Source: Membranipora membranacea (Eukaryota > Bryozoa > Gymnolaemata > Cheilostomatida > Membraniporidae). Taken from it: 60,000 bases of DNA. The translations under genes were made by a program, and so were the position numbers. The notes under the pieces were generated by a model. It saw only the letters and a program-made list of their open reading frames with translations, searched no databases and was not told where the DNA came from. Below, piece after piece: positions 35,801-47,700 of the stretch. Position 1 is the stretch's first letter, and each line of letters begins with the position of its first letter. The stretch spans positions 3,908,001-3,968,000 of the forward strand of contig OU612073.1 of NCBI GenBank assembly GCA_914767715.1, in the 5' to 3' direction.

Positions 35801-38209
35801 TTATATTATTGATCAGTGTGTTGTACAGCTCTATCTGAGCATCACTGGCCCCCAACTTCATGAGTTGATATTTGACATGCGTTTTGCATGACGGACAATA
35901 AATATATAACATATCCACAGCTTCAGAATCAACCTAGCAATGTGGCTGTGATTTTAAATACAAAGAAATATCATAGTGTCCACACAGTAAGCATATATGA
36001 TATTGTCCACTCAGTAAACACATGCCAAAGAGTCCATACACTAGCTGCAGTTTCATTGCAGTCTAGCCTAGGTAAGAACAAGTTTGATCCGCTTTGCCTG
36101 CATCTGGAGTTGCTACCACCCTCCCAACTGATCAGCCTGCGACATATCAGTGGAAGGTCAGCAAAATTGAAGGCAGGCAAACTGGATGAGACTTGATCTT
36201 CTTCTAAGAGGAAGATGAAATTGTGTTGTTTGATTCACAAACTACAACTCTAACAGCATGATCACATCACCAGGGAACGAATATAAGATTACCTTGCTTA
36301 GCTTGATATTTCTGAGATTGCTGTGTTGATGGTTCGGACTTTACATTTGCCACCTGACTCCCTATTTTTGCAGTGGGGACAGGGGTTGTCTCCTTTGTGT
36401 TGCTTGCTGGAAACTTGTCTGAGAAAACATCAGTGGGACTAAGTGAGCCGTCTACAGTAGTAGCTGAGCTCTTGTCAGTGTTTAGATTGGGTAGAGTTGA
36501 GGCTGAGCTCGCGGATCCTGAGACAGTGGAGGCTGAGCTTGTGGATGCTGATATAGTGGTGGCAGAGGTTGTTGATGATGAGATGGTGGTAGCAGAGGTT
36601 GATGATGCAGAGGTTGATGATAAGGAGGCTTGTGCTGATGTTGATTTCTCCTGCTTCACGGATTTAGCTTCCTTTGATGGACTGCTATAAAAGTACAAAC
36701 GGCACATGACTATTACTCATTATTATTATGCACTTTTTCTGGTTAGAAATTTCGCATAGCATGCTAAAGAAATTACGGCATAGGGAAAAAATAAAAGACA
36801 GAAAATAATAATTTATTACGTTTGGATTGTTGAGGCGATATGTTGAAAAAGACAGAAAAAAGATCACATAATTTTTTGATAATTGGAGTTTCTCGTAGCA
36901 GTTAACATTTTTATTTCATTTGATGAGAATGTACGCTGCTATCGTTTCATTTTCACTTGCATCCACCTGCAAATAACCTCTTTTAGGCTTTCTCCGATGG
37001 ACTGGCGAATTGGAAGATATCATCTTTGCAATCAATTTCATCAGTATTGACAAACTTTTCTAAGCATATTATTTATAGAATTGGATTTAATTGAGAAATC
37101 GAATCAAGGATTTGATCTTGAATTCCCATAAAATCTAATAATAGCTGATATTTTTAGTTAACGCTCTACGTAATATTTTTCCAAAACATCTCATAACAAT
37201 AATATATAATAAAATTAAAAAACACTACGGTCAACACTTACCTAGCAGCTGATGACTGACCGCCCTTCTTCTACAATGATAGCGATAATTGATACCATTA
37301 TATTCATAATGAGAAGCTCATAGTGTAATTTGTGCCTGAAGAATTCCATTAAATAATATGTTGAGCCATCAAAAAAACATTTTTGTATAAGGATAATCTA
37401 TTGATGCATCTATTTAAAGAGTTATACTGCCATTTTAGCGACTACCTGAAGAGTAGAGACAGGAATATCGTTCACTTCATCTCAATATAGAATCAATTTT
37501 TAAAGTGGGTAAGGAAAGAGGTTGAACGAGGACGTCATTCAAGACTTGACTTATCGTCGCAAAGCAATTGAACCTAGGCAGACCAATGTAATGTTAAATA
37601 AATCGGCTATATTTTCTTGGTTCTAATCTACCTTTGGCTTTACTTTGTCCTCCTTTTGTCTCTTGAGCTCAAAGTAAGCGTCAATGATCTCTTCACAGCC
37701 GTCACCGAGATGATCTTGAGGCTCCCAGGTATCTTGACTTGGAGGATAACCTTTCCATCTAACTTTGTAAAATACTTTCCTACCCTGAAATAATAGTTGT
37801 GGTAATCTAATGAGCGTTAATGGATAGTGGTGTAATCCTCGAGCTTAAAATTGGTATCAGAACCCCCTAAACTAATGAACTAACCAAGCCTATAGGTAAC
37901 TGGTGAATATGTGAGATAACACAAGGCTCGTACCATGTCTCCGCTGAATTCCAAGAATGATTATATTTGACTGATGCGTGCTGAGTCATAACATGTCACA
38001 ATCATAACAATCATAATCAAAATGAGAATTGTGGTTGAAGCGGTATCCTTAGAAGTGAAATATTACTGAAAACTCGTATTAAATCACACAAAAACCTCTG
38101 CTTAACAGGAATTCTTTATCATATTAATGTTAGTCTTACTCACCTCGGCACGATGGTCAACTACCTTTTCTACCTCATAAAACTCATCGTCTGAATCCGA
38201 ATCACTCAT
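29857..38209 (-). CDS. MPHOSPH8: M-phase phosphoprotein 8-like (chromodomain, ankyrin, C-terminal domain), 13 exons
   Basis: Exons in order: 38209-38144, 37784-37632, 37270-37242, 36684-36293, 35920-35718, 35308-35006, 34515-34392, 33827-33649, 33225-33047, 32242-32085, 31653-31499, 30877-30788 and 29904-29857 (TGA); 2079 bases, 692 residues, phases consistent. Residues 10-60 are a chromodomain (EVEKVVDHRAE, then VFYKVRWKGYPPSQDTWEP), with the aromatic cage residues typical of methyl-lysine readers. Exon 4 is a Ser/Thr/Ala-rich linker. Exons 8-9 encode ankyrin-type repeats (GNWTPLHFAAALYKFEVCTW). Exons 10-13 resemble the C-terminal domain of vertebrate MPP8, ending DSVLIFGCLIAKTDE, where vertebrates have a similar LLIGAYRV end. 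MPP8 is the H3K9me3-reading subunit of the HUSH silencing complex; that role is known in vertebrates and inferred here. The exon 5 start is uncertain: the acceptor after GATTCTGAAG fits the phase, whereas CTAG|GTTGAT does not. Confidence 0.82.
30570..30690. repeat. 23-bp minisatellite, about 5 copies
   Basis: The unit CTTTATCTAGACTATGTAAA plus CTC repeats about five times in the last intron of the MPP8-like gene, with small changes in the first and last copies (CTAC for CTCC). Confidence 0.9.
32838..32950. mobile_element. MITE-like element, family Q, copy 1 (113 bp)
   Basis: The ends GATCAGGTTTGATCCATTTG and CAAATGAATCAAACTTGATC are inverted repeats (19 of 21 match). The interior contains GAGTTGCTCCCCCTCCACTG. 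Related copies lie at 36076-36198 and 55887-55997. All three lie in introns. Confidence 0.8.
36076..36198. mobile_element. MITE-like element, family Q, copy 2
   Basis: It starts AACAAGTTTGATCCGCTTTG and ends GGCAAACTGGATGAGACTTG ATC, with the interior GGAGTTGCTACCACCCTCCC. Same family as 32838-32950. It lies in the intron between exons 4 and 5 of the MPP8-like gene. Confidence 0.75.
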
Positions 38210-39284
38210 TGTCGTTCAGTCTTTCCTTAAAACAATTGAATAGATTTTAACATCAAATAAAAACTTCTTCAGTTATGATACTTGGAAAAAGAAACTAGAA
38301 GAAATCCATAATAATGAACGGTTGGTGCTGGAGTAGCCTGAGTGCTCAAACTCTGGTTGAGGGTCCTTCTTTCCATGGCCCGGTCAGCTGGGGAATGTTA
38401 ACGGGATACATCTTCCAGGAATCTCAGCAGAGTTTGGGAACTTCCAACCAAACTCCAAACCCCCTGTTCCAACTAAGTCTACAATTTGTAGGTGTGTAGC
38501 GGTTGGCATGATACTAGTAAAAACTTAATGCATTGACCATACTCAGCTGGGGAAAAGAATTGGAATGGTGTACCCTACCCCTACTACTATTCAAGCAGCT
38601 TATACTGAGTGAGTGCAAGCAAGGAGCAAGTGTAGTGTGCTTAGGTGTTAGTTATTTTTGTACAATTATATATATACATCCCAGCCATAGCCACTCTTGT
38701 GACTCTACGGGTTAACATAATCCAAATGGCCAAAACCTTGTGGCAAAGAGCTGAACCAATCAATTGCCTTACTAACAGCTATAATCTGTCTGAACAACAA
38801 TTACAATATATATATGTATATATAGATTCACCCTGACCTTCTCTGCTGTACTTTTCTTTAGTTCAGTTCAACCAAAACTTTTGCTGGGGAACTGAGGATA
38901 AGCAACTTCTTTTAATAATTCAAAATCCTTCCTCTGATAAGGCACACAATGCTAAATGTGACAGTTTAAATATCTGAACTTATGTGACTATATTTATTGT
39001 TTGATCACTCGAAAAAAATTATTTTTTTATACCCTGGAAATTTCTGTAGCTTGATCATTTAATTAACGGATTTGAGACCTTGGTCTATTTGCAAAGTCAT
39101 CTACAGCCCTTGTTGAAAGTAAGGATGGGACTTCAAGGAAATTACTCTAAGAGATCAATGATGGAAAATCCTATCTTCCGTACAAAAGAATTTATTAGCT
39201 GCGAACTTGCAATTGCGTCCTTTGCAACCAGACTTTCAGAAATCTTGTGAAATGTGTGAGTGACCATCAGGTTTTTTGCTCACA
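38210..39284. promoter_or_regulatory. candidate bidirectional promoter region between MPP8-like and NPHP4 genes
   Basis: The start codons of two divergent genes lie 1075 bp apart (38209 on minus, 39285 on plus). Untranslated leaders and core promoters of both must lie here or in short upstream exons. I see no CpG-dense patch and only AT-rich elements (for example TATATATACATCC near 38668 and TATATATGTATATATAG near 38807). An open frame at 38314-38499 is not supported. Confidence 0.4.
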
Positions 39285-41745
39285 ATGGACTGTGTCAAAG
39301 CAAAAGCATGGAAAGATTTCATTGTGAAGAACTCTATTCTCCCTCCTGCATATGACAGAGTGATAAAAGAAGATGATAACCCCACTCCCTTCTGTATCAG
39401 CCTGAAGAATGTTGAAGGCATTGAAGTGGTAAGCTAAGAGTAAGCTAATTCAGTAAAATTATAAATGAATTAATAAATATAATATCTAAATTACTCCCTT
39501 TGACTGGAGAGATCAATGATTCAGTGAGGAAATTTCAATTGACAAGTTTTCATTGAGTGAGCCAAATAATGTAAGGTGTGAGCGCAGTTTGTCACTACTT
39601 AGTTCTACTAGGCTGTGTGTGTGATTAATTAATCCCTTGACAATTCCTCAAGAATCAACACACAACATGTATCACAACTACAGGAGTTGCTGTTTCTCCT
39701 TGTTATAAGCTTAGTAAGTTATAGCTTTTCCCTTAGAATGATTATGAATGAATCAGGTTATCTGTTCTTATTATGGCTATTATAGAGTTCTTTTCATCTG
39801 AACATTGAATTAAAATCGCAAACTGGACCATGTCCATAGGCTATTTGTTATACTGAGAACTCTAGAATGATACCAAACACCGGATTTCTTTGCTATTATC
39901 TAAACAATGTTTTCTGCCTTTTAGAAATCATCGAGTCCTAGAACAGAGTATCAGATACGGGTTTCTTTGTTTGATGTGACATATAAACAGTTTTTTGGTA
40001 GGCCGTGGACTGGGCCATTACAGGCAGTCAAATCATCTGGAGGCAAACACAAACTATCCTACAATCAGGTAAACTAAGTAAAGAGATGTGTCCTTAGAAG
40101 ATTTGCCTGACGCTCCACTTTAATTTTGTCTCAGACTTTGAGAAACAACTCACTGTCACTAGTTTTTTGATCAATCTTATGTGCATTGTCTCCAAATGGT
40201 GTTATATTGTCAAATGTACTAATCAGTTGAATGTGTATAAGGATTTATTCCCGAAAATGTTTTATTTTTGAGTGGCACCTTGCAAACTTTGACAGAGTAA
40301 GGTTTTGAGACGCAAAATCATGTTGGAATAAACTCAATTTAAAACCTTTTCTTTATTCTTCTAGCATATCTATTTCTACACGTCAGTGAAGGACATAAAT
40401 GTGCTCGTTGTATTTGAGCTCATAGCTGTAGAGAATAATGACGGACGTTCTCGTAGGTACAGTAAGGGCTGGACAATTCTCAGACCATTCGCTAGTGATG
40501 ATGTCAAAGATATCAGCAGTAATAAGGAGCCAACAAGTCAAAGGTGAGATTAGCCAAGATTGTAGTAAAGGAGATCAAATTTGATTTGCTTGGCTAAATA
40601 TCATGAGCAAAATTCTACATCTTGATTGGTCTATGAACTGAAAACCTTTTACCCAAAATATTACAGTAAAAGGTTGCTTGGTTAAATCAAAAAGGAAATC
40701 AGAAATTATCAGCATGTAGTGCTTAGAGGTAACTTTCTGGGACTAGGCATGCGGTGTCGATGTCGTAGGATGATAATCCTACTATTTGCATGTTTTAGGC
40801 TGAACGTGTACTCGGGTACACCTAGAGCACTGTGTCACTTAGAGGATCCCATAGAGAAGAATGATTATGTATGTATAATATCAGGCTCCACTCTATCCTG
40901 CGCTCTGATGACTAACGCCTCTCTACTCAAAATACAACATCTACTACCGGAGAACGTCATCATAGGACCTAATGATATTGTACCGGGAGTCGTCGACTCG
41001 ATACACTCAGATTCACAAATCAGTGAGTGCAATCTCCTATGTTAGCTAACATGCCATCCATGTCCAAATCATGGTATTGTCTTATTATGTATTTAACCTA
41101 AATGGTCATACAAGTGTTTGCTATCATAAACTGATGGGTGCTTTAGAGGCTCCCAACAGTTTACTGATGATGAACACAGCATATTTATAAGTTAACTGAG
41201 ACAGCTTTCAGTTTTGTGGCAATTTAATGAGAAGTAGTAGCTTTCAACAGATGATATGTTTATATAAGTGACCTTTCTCTCTGAGTTCACTTAAACAAGA
41301 ATGTAAAGTCCCCAGCCTGCCAACCAGAAGACAAGTTTGTATGTAAATAATCTAGTTGAATTTGTATGTACATTCTCTAGACGAGATTGAATGTACATTC
41401 CCTTTTTATCAGTACTTGTGGATTGACTCATATGAACCACCTGGTTAGCCTTGTCACATGTTCACACAAAAAATGGCTGCATGACAAGCTACCTCCTGAT
41501 ATTGACTTATGATTACTGAGACTTAATCACTTGATTATCTGTCTGACAGAGGACTGCTTCAGGAGACCCCGACTGTTGAAGCCGATGAAGGCGTTTCTGG
41601 ATAACGTATCTGTGACACTGTACCCTAATATTGAGAAGATGGAAGATGAGTTGATAGCACTACTTAATGAGGACAGAGTTAACAGAGATAATACAGTGGC
41701 TGATGGATCTTCTGTCTCTATATCAGAACGCAGACTCATGGTAGG

Positions 41746-41776
<31 letters not shown>

Positions 41777-44700
41777 TCACACTGAATTAAATCTAGCTTT
41801 ACACCATAGACTTAATAATAAATTTCTTATTGTTATATATATTTATATATATATATATATGTGTGTCAATGATTTACACATAATTAGCAAAAAAAACAAA
41901 TATGAAGGAAATCCAGCTAGGTAAGTATAACATTAACATAAATGAAAATATGGCAGCATGCTAGCCTGTCTTGACAAGCTTGTTAAGACAGGCTAGCAAC
42001 ACCTATGGTTTCATACATTTTTTGCTCACATCCTAGGAGATCAGATTAAAAGGATCACACACAAACACATATTGGAAGGTGACACGACGCGACGTGTTCA
42101 GAGTTCTCTTGTACTAGCTTGGCTCTCTAGTTTTCGCCTTTCAGACTTGACTGGAGTTGCCTTTTGTGGGCATATGACTTTGGACAATTTGAGAAAGGGT
42201 CTCTTTACTAATGCTCGTACATCATTCTACAAAACAGAGAAGTAATATTTTCGTAATTCATTTTGTGTGGTTATCTGGCTTTACTATGATATTGTTTAAG
42301 CGCAGTAGAGTTAAGGTAGAGGCACTGGTTATTGTTGGTGTAAAATATAAGTGAGATATGACTTTGATTATCATTTCATACAAGACCATCACCTTATTTG
42401 GATGCAGAGTTGTTGTATTTAAATGACCACAAGACCATGCGGACTGACTGTCCAATAAACATAACCCTGATCATTATAAACTCACCATATATTCCTGATC
42501 ATATAAACTCACCGTATATCCCTGTTCATATAAACTCACCGTATATCCCTGTTCATATAAACTCACCGTATATACCTGTTCATATAAACTCACCGTATAT
42601 ACCTGTTCATATAAACTCACCGTATATCCCTGTTCATATAAACTCACCGTATATCCCTGTTCATATAAACTCACCGTATATACCTGTTCATATAAACTCA
42701 CCGTATATACCTGTTCATATAAACTCACCGTATATACCTGTTCATATAAACTCACCGTATATACCTGTTCATATAAACTCACCGTATATCCCTGTTCATA
42801 TAAACTCACCGTATATACCTGTTCATATAAACTCACCGTATATACCTGTTCATATAAACTCACCGTATATACCTGTTCATATAAACACACCGTATATCCC
42901 TGTTCATATAAACTCACCCTGTATCCCTGATCATATAAACTCACCGTATATCCCTGTTCATATAAACTCACCGTATATACCTGTTCATATAAACTCACCG
43001 TATATCCCTGTTCATATAAACTCACCGTATATACCTGTTCATATAAACTCACCGTATATACCTGTTCATATAAACTCACCGTATATACCTGTTCATATAA
43101 ACACACCGTATATCCCTGTTCATATAAACTCACCCTGTATCCCTGTTCATATAAACACACCGTATATCCCTGTTCATATAAACTCACCCTGTATCCCTGT
43201 TCATATAAACACACCGTATATCCCTGTTCATATAAACTCACCGTATATACCTGTTCATATAAACTCACCGTATATCCCTGTTTATATAAACTCACCCTGT
43301 ATCCCTGTTCATATAAACACACCGTATATCCCTGTTCATATAAACACACCGTATATCCCTGTTCATATAAACTCACCGTATATCCCTGTTCATATAAACT
43401 CACCGTATATCCCTGTTCATATAAACACACCGTATATCCCTGTTCATATAAACTCACCCTGTATCCCTGATTGAATAAGAAGTAAATCATCGGAGTGGTG
43501 AAGCTATTGGTCAGCTCTATACCATTGAACACCTCATGCACTATGAAGTTCCTCCGAGGTGTCAGTTTAGAGAATACATCAGCAGCATGCATACTCATAT
43601 ATACTATATAGGTCGCTGTCAGAGTGGTCAGGTTCACCAACGCATCTGCTGCCAGCATCTTAATAATCTAAAATGTTAAATTTTATCATCAGTTGCAGCT
43701 GTTGTGACGGATGGACTGTTTAACCTGATTATCTATGTAATTTACTCTTCCGGGAACCTCCACAGGCCACATGGCTTCCTTACCATCAAAGAAAATGTAA
43801 TGAAGTTTAAAAAAATTTGGTATCTAGCAGGTCGAATTTAAAATTTAAAAAAAAACTGGATAAAAGGTTGATCATGCTATACATGCACCACAGTCCAATT
43901 AAGGGTTGATTCAGAATGAGAACCAAGTAAACCATTGTCACACCTGCTGTAAACAGGGTTCATTCCAAAATGCCTACAATCTAAGTTCCTTCTGTTGTAC
44001 TGGTTGAAAACTCGCCCCTGACTTGAGAGGAAGGCACTCCAGTATGAGCAAATTGGTCACAATTCTGGTGTAATCAATTCTAATCCAAGAAAACAAGAAT
44101 TTTGAATTACAGGGAAACCTAATGGATCTGGGAAATCTAAGTTGAAGTTACATTGTGGGTATGTTATTTGTAACATAAAGGGGACCTCTGTGTATCAGAC
44201 TCACCGGAGAGTATGGGCTCACCTTCTCGACTCTGTTAGCTTTGTTATCAGATCTGAGAATCTTGTTACGTTTTCTCATCCACAGTTTCACTCCTATTGA
44301 GCTATACATTAGTATTATGATCACTGAGAATATCAGATAGGGTAGTCCTTCTAATACGTCATATAAAGGCTTGTTTGTTTGAGCCAACGGTACAGTGTTC
44401 ACGCAGAGTCGTAGAGATTTTGGAGAGATTGAGCTGTTAGAATATGTGTTTATAACTTTTGGAGTTTTATATATCAAGTATTCTATGTTTGAGATTGCCG
44501 TGAGGGTCCACAATGCCACGGCAACGATTATCTTATGTCGGCCTCTGTAAAAGCGAATCCTAAACGGAAAGAAGACTGCAACAAATCGTTCAATGCTGAT
44601 TGCCACTGACCAGGCCACACTGGACTCGAATGCTGATTGGCCGAAGAAAGGAACCAGCCTACATAGAGCCTCTGAATCAGGCCAGGAGAATGCTAAGTCT

Positions 44701-47700
44701 CGTACTATAGTCCTCGGTGTGCAGATTAAAGCCATGGTCAAGTCACCGGCCGATTGGTTCACTAGCTGTATCTTTGTTCCTTTAATTGCTTTGGCTGTAT
44801 GTTTGCCTCGCATTACCACCAGGATTGAAATGATGTTGAATACTATTCCCATTATTCCTATGAGGGTGAAAAAGAAGATGACTACTATTGTCTCCGCTTG
44901 GTCTGGGATATGCAGCACTGTCCCATCTGTACAGTTACCCCCTAGCTGGATGGTGGTGGTGCCAGGAGACTCAGCTAGATAAATATCGTTGAGCGTTGCG
45001 TCGATGCCACAGACATCCATAGCTGCTTTTATTCTTGTGTCTTCAAAACTGATAGTAAAACTTTTTTTTATTGTCGATCAAGCACCTTGTTGGCTGAGTA
45101 TAACAGTATAAAGGTAATCTCACCGATGTATTCTCGTCTTCCTCAATGAATGATTATTGGTGTGGTAACATCAGCCTATCCTTACTGCTTGCTATCAGCT
45201 AGCTCCATACTGTGATTTTGATAGCACTATCAGTTACCATTGTTTTCAGATTTGTGTTTATTACAATTACGTCATTTCTTGTCATTGATACCAGAGATAT
45301 GAACAACTTGTATATTTCCGGAAGGGCCTCAAATTTTGGATGATACCATTTTTATGAAGTGGTTACTTGTGTTACCCAGTATGAGAGTATATTAAAAGCA
45401 TGTCAATATGTAATGCTGAATAATACTATCTATTACCTTAATTTTACTTTTGTTTCTGGAATTCTCTGAGAGATTAGATTGATCCACAGGTGTACTACCA
45501 AAACCAGAGGCAGGGGGAGTCCACAGCAAGAGACCCTGGATTGGAAGTAGACCAAGTGATATCACGTGGATTGTTGGCTAAGTTGCTGTCAACATACCAT
45601 ATATTCCATATGAACATTTACTTTGTAGGTAGGAGTACACAATGGATTCTGTTATGTTGAGAAGCCTGAAGTGGCACACTTAGTACCACAGGAGCTATCT
45701 CAGAGAAGAGGTACATCACTGAGGAAAAGCAGCCAGAGATCATCATCCTACACATCACTGTGAGCTCACCATACCTCCTACATACCCACTACTTTACTAT
45801 GTCAAGTTTCATCTCTTTTCCTTCATAGGGAGTTACCCCCCCCCCCTTTCCCTGCATCACTATTTGATCATTTTATCAATAGCATCCTCCGAAACATGAT
45901 ACAAAAAACTATGTAAAGCTTTGATTAATTTACGCTAAACCAGCCATGGCACCCATTTTTAATTTGGAGTACCTTTTGACGATTCTAGGCTTCTAATTTG
46001 GTATATCATTAGTAAAGATGTTATTGACCTGATCGCCATTATATTATTGAATTGGCTTGCATATCCAGAGTTACAGCCTGCTTGTAAATAGTTGTTTCAC
46101 TAGGAATGAGCTTTAGGGGCTTGTAAAGATCCCAAAACATTTAGTGACCATAGCGATAAGATCATCATAATATTTTTCTTCATACAGAAACAGGAAATCG
46201 TAAGTTTGCCATTCACTCTCAGTTTTCTATAAGTAATCGTAACGACGTGATTTCCCCACAAGGGTTCATCGACACTCCAATCACTTTGAAGCTGAGTTTA
46301 CGCTCTTGGATCTTGCACCCGGCCTCGGTACACTGAAGCACATTTATACGGCCCCTTTATTGGACTGCCAGTGAATTTGGCTTGTGATTGTGTCACACCA
46401 AACTACTAGCTGGCTTCAAAACTTAGAACCCTTGATTACAATGTGAGCATAAACAGTTCGGTACTCAATCGGGTGTGCTCAGCTGATTCCAGCGAAGATC
46501 TGATAGTGTAAACTCACCTTAAGTTGCTCTGTGGTCTCATGCCTCCTCACACGACATGTACCCGGCAACAGTGGTTGAATAGTTTAATAAAAAGTAAATG
46601 GTTTTTCTTGACTACAAAGGAATTGTTTAACAAGCCTTTTGGCCATCTCTCTACAAATAACAATCTCATCAGTTTGAGTCACCTTCGGACCATAAAGGTG
46701 AAACGTCTATCTGATTTTATATAAATTTTACAAGAATTCTTGAAACAATTATTGTGATAGCTTTATATGATTGAGATACTAAGCATCAGTACTCATCTAC
46801 TCTTCCTTATAATATAGAAAATAAGAATCTTATATCAAACATCTAGTCTACTGCCGTCAATAGAATGGCTAGTTTAGCTGAGTGGGTTTGTCTTCTGCGA
46901 CCCTCTCCTAGCTTTTGATATTACAAAGTCCTCTTATATATTTGGTTTCACCAGTCTGAATCACAGCCGTGATGAGCTCGTTTGAATGTTGCTTTCGCCC
47001 TTCCAACCTGCATCATCCTAGGTACTTCTTCTGTTTTAGACATTATATCATGGTTGTCTTTGGTACCACTGTCTGACAAATAAACACTCTGCAACAGCTC
47101 GGAAACAAACTGTCATTGATATGCCAATGATCAAAGCTATGATGATGTGTAGTTGTGTTTTATTTGCATGTTTTGGTCTTGTTTTGCAGGAATAACCTCG
47201 GATCCACGTTTGTACTAAGAGACAGAGTGCCAGTGAACGGTATGGTGTATGATCCTATGTTCACTATAGTCTTCACACTCGAGTATCTCATAACGGAGCC
47301 AATCTCTAAATCTACCAATAAGGTACATGACTCATTATTAAAATATTATTATTAGTCCCTGTGCCATTTTCCTTGGAAGATGATAACTACAAATGTGATT
47401 CTCCCGTTATTATGAATTTATGTCAATTGTACCGCACTCTAACTGAGACCGTGGCGCAATAGGTAGGGCATGGGTCTTTCAATAGAGAGGCCCAAGCCCC
47501 CAAGTTTGACTACCAGCGGATCACGGTTATGTCAGGAAGGGCATCCGACCTCAAATGCCCCTGTGCCACAACAGTATACATATGTTTCCTGTTATGTAAC
47601 GAATCGGTATTTTTTTACATCAAATGAGCATCACTCTGCATTACCACTTATTTTCCTTTATGAAATTAGATGGTAAATTATTCTTATGCAGTTTGTTTTA

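Noticed and set aside
38314-38499. Short frame in the divergent promoter region
   Set aside because: No family resemblance and no splice partner; likely chance.
42037-42245. Possible NPHP4 exon after exon 5 (frame with [14 protein letters not shown])
   Set aside because: Exon 5 joins the exon at 45629 in perfect phase and in line with vertebrate NPHP4 (SERRLM then VGVHNG), leaving no place for it.
42465-43470. CRISPR-like regular array
   Set aside because: Repeats are directly adjacent 27-bp units without unique spacers, in a eukaryotic intron; it is a minisatellite.
42398-43474. Plus-strand 358-residue frame of INSPYIPVH repeats
   Set aside because: A shadow of the same 27-bp array read on the other strand; no gene context or conserved ends. 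The minus frame connects to a real GPCR exon.
44593-44982. Plus-strand 129-residue frame
   Set aside because: Antisense shadow of the first GPCR exon.
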